From: Clostridiaceae bacterium
GTDB taxonomy: Bacteria; Bacillota; Clostridia; Lachnospirales; Lachnospiraceae
Direction: 5' to 3'
Length of the DNA stretch: 64,000 nucleotides
Assembly (NCBI GenBank): GCA_009911305.1
Contig: QXXC01000015.1
Coordinates: 1 to 64,000, forward strand
Position numbers and translations under genes: made by a program. Position 1 is the stretch's first letter; each line of letters begins with the position of its first letter. Below the pieces are notes generated by a model. That model was not told the origin of the DNA and ran no database searches. It saw nothing but the letters and a program-made list of their open reading frames with translations. Shown piece by piece: positions 43,376 to 50,257 of this stretch.

Positions 43376-44724
43376 GTATCCTGCTGGGCCTTGCTGTTTT
43401 AGTATTCCTGGCCTACAAAGGCTATAATATCATCTGGGTTGCCCCGGCGGCAGCCATGATCGTCGCGCTCCTGGGAGGGCTTGAGCTTTTTCCCGCCTAC
43501 ACCGAGCTGTATATGGACGGACTGGTGGGCTTTGCCAAATCGTGGTTTCCGGTCTTCCTCTTCGGGGCCGTCTTTGGAAAGCTGATGGAGGTGACAGGGC
43601 TCGCAAGCTCCGTCGCCCGGTTCCTCTCCGGCCTTATCGGCAGCAGGCGGGCCATCCTGGCTGTTGTCATCGCCTGCGCGGTCCTCACATACGGCGGCGT
43701 CAGCCTGTTCGTGGTGGTTTTTGCCATCTATCCGCTGGCGCTCGAGCTCTACCGGGAGGCGGATATCCCCAGAAGGCTGATCCCCGGCGCAATCGCGCTC
43801 GGATCCTTTACCTTCACCATGACCGCGCTGCCCGGCTCGCCGCAGCTCAACAACCTCATCGCGGCCCGTTACCTTGGCACAACAGCCATGGCCGCCCCGC
43901 TCCTGGGCCTTGCCGCGGCTCTCATCATGTTCGGAGGCGGTTATGCCTGGCTGGCGCGGCGCGAAAAGATCCTGCGCGCCGCCGGGGAGCGCTATGAAAG
44001 CGCGGACAATGAAACGGCGCAGGGAGCGGCTGAGCCTGGGGCAGCCGGACAGAGAACAGCAAAACAGGATACAGAAGGCCATGAAGCAGGCCGAAAGGAG
44101 GCGGCCGTTCTCCCGCACTGGCTCTTTGGCGTCATCCCTCTCGCGGCTGTTGTAGCGACCTTAAATATCCTTCAATGGCCGGCCATTGCCGCCATCGGCG
44201 CCGGGATCGCCCTCATCGCTGTTTTCAATATCCGGCGGTGGAAGACCTTTATTCCCGCCATCAATGAGGGCGCGGCGGGATCGGTCATGGCGATCATGAA
44301 CACCGCGGCGGCTGTAGGCTTTGGAAGCGTGGTAAAGGCCGTTCCGGGATTCGCCTCATTGACCTCCACCCTGCTCGGAATGGGCGGCAGCCCTCTTGTG
44401 TCCGAGGCTGTAGCCATCACCACGCTCGCGGGCGCGACCGGATCCTCATCCGGGGGCATGACGATCGCCCTGGAGGCGCTCGCCTCCAAATATCTGGAGA
44501 TCGCCCAGGCCATGCACATCAGCCCTGAGGCCTTCCACCGCGTCGCAACCGTGGCCTCCGGCGGGCTCGATTCCCTGCCGCACTGCGGCGCAGTGATCAC
44601 ACTCCTCGCAGTATGCGGGCTGACGCACAAGGATTCCTACGCGGATATCGGGATTGTCACCTGCGTGATACCCGTTCTGGCGGTGGTCGTGATTGTTGTG
44701 ATGGGAAGCATGGGGATTGTGTGA
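43369..44724 (+). CDS. GntP-family anion permease
   Basis: A 451-residue membrane transporter of the gluconate:H+ symporter family, with 12 or so hydrophobic segments from IILLGLAVLVFLAYKGY-like N-terminal helices to the final VIPVLAVVVIVVMGSMGIV. A hydrophilic, Gln/Ala/Glu-rich loop lies at about residues 205-245. GntP relatives carry gluconate, 3-hydroxybutyrate or other short carboxylates; beside a CoA-transferase a 3-hydroxy or short-chain acid is more likely than a sugar acid (inference). Last gene of the operon, ending in a terminator 14 bases on. Confidence 0.9.
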   Translation: MLSILLGLAVLVFLAYKGYNIIWVAPAAAMIVALLGGLELFPAYTELYMDGLVGFAKSWFPVFLFGAVFGKLMEVTGLASSVARFLSGLIGSRRAILAVVIACAVLTYGGVSLFVVVFAIYPLALELYREADIPRRLIPGAIALGSFTFTMTALPGSPQLNNLIAARYLGTTAMAAPLLGLAAALIMFGGGYAWLARREKILRAAGERYESADNETAQGAAEPGAAGQRTAKQDTEGHEAGRKEAAVLPHWLFGVIPLAAVVATLNILQWPAIAAIGAGIALIAVFNIRRWKTFIPAINEGAAGSVMAIMNTAAAVGFGSVVKAVPGFASLTSTLLGMGGSPLVSEAVAITTLAGATGSSSGGMTIALEALASKYLEIAQAMHISPEAFHRVATVASGGLDSLPHCGAVITLLAVCGLTHKDSYADIGIVTCVIPVLAVVVIVVMGSMGIV

Positions 44725-44737
44725 CGGAGAGAACGAA

Positions 44738-44770
44738 AAGCGGAGAGCCCTCCAGCTCTCCGCTTTTTTT
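44738..44770 (+). terminator. Terminator of the MaoC-CoA transferase-GntP operon
   Basis: AAGCGGAGAG pairs with CTCTCCGCTT around CCCTCCAG, followed by TTTTT. Confidence 0.9.
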
Positions 44771-44879
44771 CAGTAAGACGCTTACGGTCAGTCCTGCCTT
44801 GGCTTCGGCGATCCGTATGGAACATCGCTGTAAAACGTGTATGATAATAACAATTTTTGAAAGAAATATTGCAGAATTT

Positions 44880-44923
44880 GAAAATCCCCTCTGAGAAAAG
44901 CCCGCAGCTTTTTCTCAGAGGGG
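44880..44923 (-). terminator. Terminator of the sensor kinase gene
   Basis: CCCCTCTGAGAAAA (44886-44899) pairs with TTTTCTCAGAGGGG (44910-44923), a perfect 14-bp stem; on the minus strand it is followed by ATTTTC, 20 bases after the kinase stop. Confidence 0.75.
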
Positions 44924-44943
44924 TAACACATGTCGGCGAATCC

Positions 44944-46257
44944 TTAAGCCGTCTTCCCGGATATGCCTGCCGGAAGATTCAGCAGGATTCTCGTCATGAA
45001 CATCCCATCCTCCATTGTAAAATCCGTCTCTCCCTCATACCGGGAGGCTGCCTTTACGATGCTGAAGACCCCTGTCCCGCCGCCTTTATCTGACTGGGGC
45101 AGCCCCTTGTGAAAGCTCACCGGGGCGCTGGTATTACAGCACTGGATCATGATTTTATTTCCTTTTTGGGCAATATATATGCGGATCTCCTGAACCGGGC
45201 AGCCTGAACTGCCGCAGCCGTGGATGGCGTTTTCAAAGACATTGGCGAGAATTGCGACCCAGTCGATATCACGGACCGGAAGCCCTTCCACCACTCTCAC
45301 ATCCATCGAGACGCAGATGCCCTGGCTCCTGGCCTTTCTGGCATAGGCGCAGAGAATGCTGTTGACCGCCCGGTTCATGCAGACATCCTCTGCCTTCCAG
45401 TTCACTACATCGGCGCCGTACTCCTCCAGATAGTCAAGCAGCCCCTGAAACTCCCCCTTACTGACATATTCCTTAATTAAAAGGGTGTGATGGCGCACAT
45501 CATGGCGGATCCGCGCCGCCTCCTTTTCTGATTCCTTCATCAGCTCCATCTGCTGGCGCAGAAGCTGTTCATTGGCCTCCAGAAGCTCCTTCTCCGCCTG
45601 ATAATAGTGTTCCTGTCCCAGATGGATATACAGATGCAGGATTACGTACTGAAGCACGCCGGCCATAAACAGGATCAGGAAGGCCCGCACCATATTAAAA
45701 ATGGAAAAGCCCTGAAGGTTCGGCCAATACGCCATGATAGCGCCAAGCATTACGGACACAAACAGGGTTACGGCGCTGAACATGTCCATCTCATCGATCA
45801 GGAAATCAACGCCGCTTAAAAACTGTCTCCGGAACTTTTTCCATGTAACCGTCAGAATGACGGCGCTGCACACAAAACGCACCACAAGATCGACCAGCGC
45901 GTTTCCGTCAAATCCCCATCGCGCCACATCCACACCGCAGAAGGTCGATACCGAAAACAGATAGAACGCCAGGGCCATTTTATACAGGGAAAGATAGAGC
46001 ACATCGCCGCTCATCAGGCTGCAGAAGATACCGATGAACAAAAGTGTGGACATGGCCGCATACTGGACAAAGCTTTTATTTCCATGCAGATACCAGAGGC
46101 TGTAGGCCGTAATCAGGAAGATGCCGAACACAATGTAACATCCTATCGTTTTTTTCATGGAAAAACGGGGACGGTCCAGCATCAGAAAAAAAGACAGCAT
46201 CAGCCCTGCGCTGATGGTATTGCGCAAAAGCGCAAGCAAAAAGGAACCTCCCAGCAT
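44944..46257 (-). CDS. GHKL-type sensor histidine kinase (AgrC-like)
   Basis: A 437-residue membrane sensor. About six hydrophobic segments occupy residues 1-205, as in peptide-sensing AgrC/ComD-type kinases. A coiled-coil linker (ELLEANEQLLRQQMELMKESE) precedes the phosphoacceptor region IRHDVRHHTLLIKEY near residue 260. The ATP-binding half has the N box ANVFENAIHGC near 355 and glycine-rich GGTGVFSIVKAA near 400. The ATG at 46257 is preferred because AGGAGGG lies eight bases upstream. It follows the LytTR regulator gene but has a separate 310-base upstream region, so it may have its own promoter. Confidence 0.88.
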   Translation of the reverse strand: MLGGSFLLALLRNTISAGLMLSFFLMLDRPRFSMKKTIGCYIVFGIFLITAYSLWYLHGNKSFVQYAAMSTLLFIGIFCSLMSGDVLYLSLYKMALAFYLFSVSTFCGVDVARWGFDGNALVDLVVRFVCSAVILTVTWKKFRRQFLSGVDFLIDEMDMFSAVTLFVSVMLGAIMAYWPNLQGFSIFNMVRAFLILFMAGVLQYVILHLYIHLGQEHYYQAEKELLEANEQLLRQQMELMKESEKEAARIRHDVRHHTLLIKEYVSKGEFQGLLDYLEEYGADVVNWKAEDVCMNRAVNSILCAYARKARSQGICVSMDVRVVEGLPVRDIDWVAILANVFENAIHGCGSSGCPVQEIRIYIAQKGNKIMIQCCNTSAPVSFHKGLPQSDKGGGTGVFSIVKAASRYEGETDFTMEDGMFMTRILLNLPAGISGKTA

Positions 46258-46567
46258 AGAACCAGCCCTCCTGTACATAACCTGAAATCTTGAAATGGTA
46301 CGGTTCAGACTGTGGATTAACAGAAGCAAATCAGGTGCAGATGGATGAATCGTAGTTTGGACATAGCTTGACACCACAGACTGAATCGTAACCTGAAATT
46401 ACTATATCATTTCTGTTGAATAAATTCTACATAATGGGATATAATGGGAGTTTTTAGGGACAAAAACAGAACTTTCCCGATCTGGCAGCCGGATCGACAT
46501 GTTTATACAGCATTCGCCGGCAAAAAACGCCCCGCAAAACCGCTGTCAAACGGCTGACGGAGCTTTC
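46258..46567 (-). promoter_or_regulatory. Upstream region of the kinase with paired direct repeats
   Basis: Two exact copies of TACGATTCA (minus strand; 46346-46354 and 46382-46390, 36 bp apart) and two of ATTTCAGGTTA (46278-46288 and 46389-46399) lie here. A possible -10 TATAGT is at 46401-46406 without a good -35, as in activator-dependent promoters. LytTR regulators bind paired direct repeats, so these are candidate sites. No gene is seen. Confidence 0.4.
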
Positions 46568-47404
46568 TTAGAATTTTTCAGATATCTGCCTGCATAGGCC
46601 CGCCGGGCCCGGCGCCGGCTTAACGTGGTTGATCCATTTTATGCCTTTTACCCCCCCCCCGGTATCATCCCGACGGTCAAAATAGTAGGAGAAATAGCTT
46701 TTTTTGAATTCTGCCGCCTTATTCCGCGGCACATAGATCGTCGCCCCGTTATCCATCACAATCTCGCCGCGTTCCACGGATACGATGTGCTCCATATTTA
46801 AAATATAGGAGCGGCCGCAGCGGTCAAACTGATAAAACTTCTCCAGGATTTCCCAGAGCTTCGCGGCTGTCAAACGGGCCCTGCACTCTTCCAGCGCAAG
46901 ATAAAGCACCTGATAATTTTTCTGCGATTCGCAGTAGACGATTTCCTTTACATTGATTTGCCGGAAGCCTCCTGCAACCTTGATCGTGATCTGGTTCTCT
47001 TTCATTCTGTGAAACTGCCCCAATGCCGAATCTATGGCATGAAAAAAATGCTCCTTCTCAAACGGCTTCACAAGATACTGGATCGCGTCCACTCCATATG
47101 CCTTCAGCGCATGTTCCGTGGAGGTCGTGAGGAAAACGATCGGCATGCTGCATCCCAGCCTTCTCAGATCCTCCGCTGCCTCGATCCCGTTTTTTCCTGA
47201 CATAAAGACGTCGAGCAGCAGCAGATCCGGCCTGTATTTTTCCTCCCTGACCCGCTTTAACAGCTCCTCCGCGCTCGTGAACCGTTTTGTTTTAAATGTT
47301 ATCTCCTGCTGCGTTTTGTCCTGATAGCCTGTCAGAAGCCGTTCAATCTGATCAAGCGCTTTTTCTTCGTCGTCACATAATGCTATATCGTACAATCTCT
47401 TCAC
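46568..47404 (-). CDS. LytTR-family response regulator (AgrA-like)
   Basis: A 278-residue response regulator. The receiver domain has DDEE at residues 10-13, the phosphorylated aspartate in LLLLDVFMSGKNGIE near residue 64, and the K in YLVKPFEK near 115. The LytTR DNA-binding domain (about 140-245) contains KEIVYCESQKNYQVLYL and FDRCGRSYILNMEHIVSVE. The frame passes through ten consecutive G (DTGGGVKG...) near residue 250; with nine G it would stop at once after DTGGG, giving a 251-residue protein of normal family size. The 27-residue tail (VKGIKWINHVKPAPG...) is therefore conditional. It is likely co-transcribed with the repeat peptide gene. Confidence 0.9.
   Translation of the reverse strand: MKRLYDIALCDDEEKALDQIERLLTGYQDKTQQEITFKTKRFTSAEELLKRVREEKYRPDLLLLDVFMSGKNGIEAAEDLRRLGCSMPIVFLTTSTEHALKAYGVDAIQYLVKPFEKEHFFHAIDSALGQFHRMKENQITIKVAGGFRQINVKEIVYCESQKNYQVLYLALEECRARLTAAKLWEILEKFYQFDRCGRSYILNMEHIVSVERGEIVMDNGATIYVPRNKAAEFKKSYFSYYFDRRDDTGGGVKGIKWINHVKPAPGPAGLCRQISEKF
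46651..46660. repeat. Homopolymer run of ten C (ten G in the coding strand)
   Basis: A ten-base G/C run inside the 3' part of the response regulator gene. Such runs are prone to slipped-strand mispairing; here a one-base change moves the stop codon. It may also be a sequencing error. Confidence 0.8.
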
Positions 47405-47488
47405 ATCCTCTGTCGTATTGGCGCGCCGCGGCGAACCGGGTTGCCCCTCCGGCGCGGCGCGCGGATTTCAGGCTGACTTACCATGCTG

Positions 47489-47695
47489 TCACTTTTTACC
47501 GCCAATACAGTTCATATCGTCCAGGCTGCAGCTCCTGTCATCCTCCCCGCTTAAGCAGTTCATGTCATTCAGCCCGCAGCTCTTGTCATCCTCTTCCCCC
47601 AGGCAGTTCATGTCGTTTAAACCGCAGGTTTTGTCCTGCGCATCGCTCATCCCGTTTAAGTTGCTCCAACCGGTTGCTTTCTTCGTTTCTCCCAT
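47489..47695 (-). CDS. Three-repeat, six-cysteine small peptide, candidate signal or RiPP precursor
   Basis: A 68-residue peptide with AAAGGAGA six bases before its ATG. After a 21-residue N-terminal part (MGETKKATGWSNLNGMSDAQ) come three copies of a 16-residue unit: KTCGLNDMNCLGEEDD, KSCGLNDMNCLSGEDD and RSCSLDDMNCIGGKK. Cysteines are at 24/31, 40/47 and 56/63, always C-x6-C. No signal peptide or membrane segment. It lies 84 bases upstream of the LytTR regulator gene and next to an AgrC-like kinase, but no AgrB, radical SAM, lanthionine or peptidase gene is in view. Possible roles: precursor of cyclised or disulfide peptides sensed by the kinase, a metal or redox buffer, or a thiol-peroxidase partner. 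Function not established. Confidence 0.75.
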   Translation of the reverse strand: MGETKKATGWSNLNGMSDAQDKTCGLNDMNCLGEEDDKSCGLNDMNCLSGEDDRSCSLDDMNCIGGKK

Positions 47696-47856
47696 TGTGA
47701 ATCTCCTTTCCTGTTTTATGTACTCACAAAATCAGGCGCAGCGAGATTCCGAGAGCACATTTTTTTAACAGCCCGGGCCGGACGGGCATAATCGTCCAGG
47801 CAGCCTGCCATTCATTTTTCTTGCTTTCTGCGCATCATTTGTGCGGCTCTTGCCAC
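47696..47856. other. Spacer between AhpF-like gene and repeat peptide
   Basis: Contains a short composite motif (CTCACAAAATCAGGC at 47723-47737 and GAGATTCCGAGAGCACAT at 47743-47760) that recurs in another arrangement at 49352-49381. A GCCCGGGCCGGACGGGC hairpin follows at about 47776. No gene seen. Confidence 0.45.
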
Positions 47857-48528
47857 CTACCTAGCGTCGATGCAAAGCTGCGCCAGATCTTCGATGCCTC
47901 TGGGGCCAAGGAAGACGTCCCTGTCATTGACGATGAGCGCCGGCACCCGTTCGATGTGGTACGCATCCACCAGATCCGGGTACAGGCCGCCGTCGTACAT
48001 CTCTGCCGTCACCGCCGGGTTGAGCATGGCAATCCTCTGGCAGGCAATCACCACGCCGGGGCAGTGATGGCAGGCCAGTGAGACACAGATTTTCAAATGA
48101 ACCGGCCGCCTGATCTTCCCGATCTTTTTAACCGCGCCCTTTGAGAGCTCCTGTCCCGGCCCGGCCGCGTTATAGATGCCAAGCACAAAGGAGTTGATCT
48201 CCTTTCCGCCCGGAACGCCGTGAAAAGCCGCTCCGGTAAACGTCCCCCCTGTAAACAGGCCCGTGACAGGCAGGCGCTTTATGTCCATAAACTCCTTAAG
48301 CTGCGCGGCGGCCTCGTCCGCCCCATACAGCTCAAGATGAACACGGGCGCCCAGGGCCGCGATCCCTTTCAGAAAGGACGCCATTTCGGCGGACTTAGGC
48401 TCTTTTACATCGAGCGCCGCCTTCAGCGTCACATCGCGGCCAAGCTTTTGGAAAACGCCCCGGATCGTTTCCCTTGTCTTTTCATCCAGCAGGGGGCTTT
48501 CCTGCGAAATCCCGTTCTGATCGATCAT
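47857..48528 (-). CDS. AhpF N-terminal-domain-like thiol-disulfide protein
   Basis: A 223-residue protein equivalent to the isolated N-terminal double-thioredoxin domain of alkyl hydroperoxide reductase F. The redox-active dithiol is SLACHHCPGVVIACQ near residue 155, matching AhpF's CHNCP motif; the first half lacks a CxxC, as in AhpF. It would reduce the adjacent AhpC, taking electrons from a separate thioredoxin reductase-like protein not present here. It begins 9 bases after the ahpC stop, with a G-rich ribosome binding site, so the two are translated from one message. Confidence 0.85.
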   Translation of the reverse strand: MIDQNGISQESPLLDEKTRETIRGVFQKLGRDVTLKAALDVKEPKSAEMASFLKGIAALGARVHLELYGADEAAAQLKEFMDIKRLPVTGLFTGGTFTGAAFHGVPGGKEINSFVLGIYNAAGPGQELSKGAVKKIGKIRRPVHLKICVSLACHHCPGVVIACQRIAMLNPAVTAEMYDGGLYPDLVDAYHIERVPALIVNDRDVFLGPRGIEDLAQLCIDAR

Positions 48529-48537
48529 CGTCCCCCC

Positions 48538-49104
48538 CTATAAAAGCCCAACCAGATCAAGGCTCGGCGTCAGCGTCTCTTCTCCCGGTTTCCACTTTGC
48601 AGGACAGACCTGATCGCCGTGTTCTTCAACAAACTGGGCTGCCTGCACCTTTCTCAAAAGCTCCTCTGCATTCCGTCCAATCCCCATGTCGTGAATCTCA
48701 TACGCCCGCACCTTTCCTTCCGGATTAAGGATGAAGGTTCCCCTGAGGGCCTGTCCGGCCGCTTCTTCCAGCACGCCGAACTGCCTGGCCAGAACACCGG
48801 CCGGATCCCCCAGCATCGTATAACGGATCCCGCGGATCGTGTCCGACGCGTCTGCCCACGCCTTGTGGACAAAGTGCGTGTCCTCTGAAACAGAATAAAT
48901 CTGGCAGCCCGCCGCCTCAAAATCCTCATAATAATCCTGCAGATCGCCGAGTTCGGTCGGGCATACGAATGTAAAGTCAGCCGGGTAAAAGAACAAAACC
49001 GACCAGTGCCCCAGAAGATCGGCTTTGGCCACTTCCCTGAACCCGCCTCTGCAGTATGCCTGGACCCGGAAGTCCTCTACTTCTTTTCCAATCAAATTCC
49101 CCAT
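48538..49104 (-). CDS. ahpC: Alkyl hydroperoxide reductase C (peroxiredoxin)
   Basis: A 188-residue typical 2-Cys peroxiredoxin. The peroxidatic cysteine is in FYPADFTFVCPTELGDL near residue 47; the resolving cysteine is in QVCPAKWKPGEET near 168, with the C-terminal helix complete. The ATG at 49104 follows AAGGAGGAGG. An upstream in-frame ATG at 49140 would lie inside the promoter -10 region, so it is excluded. First gene of ahpC plus the AhpF-N-like gene; it detoxifies organic peroxides and H2O2 in this anaerobe. Confidence 0.96.
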   Translation of the reverse strand: MGNLIGKEVEDFRVQAYCRGGFREVAKADLLGHWSVLFFYPADFTFVCPTELGDLQDYYEDFEAAGCQIYSVSEDTHFVHKAWADASDTIRGIRYTMLGDPAGVLARQFGVLEEAAGQALRGTFILNPEGKVRAYEIHDMGIGRNAEELLRKVQAAQFVEEHGDQVCPAKWKPGEETLTPSLDLVGLL

Positions 49105-49131
49105 GTCCTCCTCCTTTCTTCCAGCAGGTTT

Positions 49132-49160
49132 ATTATACACGGGATGAGGGAAAAATACAA
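49132..49160 (-). promoter_or_regulatory. Promoter of ahpC
   Basis: TTGTAT (49155-49160) and TATAAT (49132-49137), spacer 17, minus strand. Start near 49125. Confidence 0.7.
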
Positions 49161-49252
49161 TGGAACGCGGGGGAAAATTGGATACGTTATCGGCAGGCCG
49201 CGGAACCTTGCTGCATGTTCGCTATGATTGGATTATTTGAGCGGACAGCCGC

Positions 49253-49281
49253 TTGAATTTCTTCTCCCATTCATGTATAAT
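49253..49281 (+). promoter_or_regulatory. Promoter of aroD
   Basis: TTGAAT (49253-49258) and TATAAT (49276-49281), spacer 17, plus strand. Start near 49288; the leader of about 115 nt contains the second copy of the composite motif (49352-49381). Confidence 0.65.
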
Positions 49282-49402
49282 TTCCTAAAAAGCAGGGGGC
49301 AGCGCGCCTCCTGACATCCATATCCATCATGTGCTCCCGGGATCCCGCCGTGCCTGATTTTGTGAGATTCCGAAAGCACATCATACATTACAGGAGGAAA
49401 CC

Positions 49403-50170
49403 ATGAGCGCAGTGATACAGATCAGAACGATGAAGCTCGGGGAAGGCATCCCAAAAATCTGCATTCCCCTGACAGACAAAACGACAGAGGGCCTCGCACA
49501 GTCTCTCCGGGATTTAAACGGCGTCCCGTTTGATTTTGCCGAATGGCGCGCAGACTTTTTTGACGGAATAGAACAGCCCGGGAAGCGACTGGAGGCCCTG
49601 CGCTGCCTCAGGGACGGACTGGGGGAGCATCCCCTGCTCTTTACGCTGCGCACCAGCGCGGAGATGGGCATGGCAAATATACACACGGACCAATATCTGG
49701 CCATCAACCGCTCCGTGATTGACAGCGGCCTGGCGGATATCGTCGATATAGAGCTGTCACAGGGGGAGCAGGCATTTTGCACGCTCGTTCAATATGCCCA
49801 TGAGGCAGACATGCGCGTAATCGCCTCCTGCCACAACTTTTGCTCGACCCCGGACAGGGAAACCATCGTGGAAACCATGCGCCTCATGCAAAAGCTGGGC
49901 GCTGATGTGGCGAAATATGCCGTTATGCCAAAATGCAGCCGGGACGTACTGACGCTGCTTGACGCGACTCTCACGATGCGGGAAACATATCCCGAGACAC
50001 CGGTGATCACCATGTCCATGGGCGCCCAGGGCGCGGTAAGCCGCGTCTGCGGAAGCATCTTTGGCTCCTGCGCAACCTTTGGGACAGCCGGAAAAGCGTC
50101 CGCCCCGGGCCAGCTTCCCGCCGCTGATCTCACCCGCTTTTTAGAACTGCTGCATCCGTCGCACTCATAA
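49403..50170 (+). CDS. aroD: Type I 3-dehydroquinate dehydratase
   Basis: Shikimate-pathway enzyme that converts 3-dehydroquinate to 3-dehydroshikimate through a Schiff base. The 255 residues have the family motifs: EWRADFFD near residue 48, the catalytic histidine in VIASCHNF near 138, and the Schiff-base lysine in GADVAKYAVMP near 165, ending with SAPGQLPAADL. ATG start after CAGGAGG. It stands alone on the plus strand, apart from other aro genes, and converges on gatB. Confidence 0.95.
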   Translation: MSAVIQIRTMKLGEGIPKICIPLTDKTTEGLAQSLRDLNGVPFDFAEWRADFFDGIEQPGKRLEALRCLRDGLGEHPLLFTLRTSAEMGMANIHTDQYLAINRSVIDSGLADIVDIELSQGEQAFCTLVQYAHEADMRVIASCHNFCSTPDRETIVETMRLMQKLGADVAKYAVMPKCSRDVLTLLDATLTMRETYPETPVITMSMGAQGAVSRVCGSIFGSCATFGTAGKASAPGQLPAADLTRFLELLHPSHS

Positions 50171-50257
50171 CGCCAACGAATACGTTTGTACAATTAAGCA
50201 TCGGGGAATATATACTCCTATGATTCAAGGCCCTGGCGGCCTTCCCACAAATGCATA

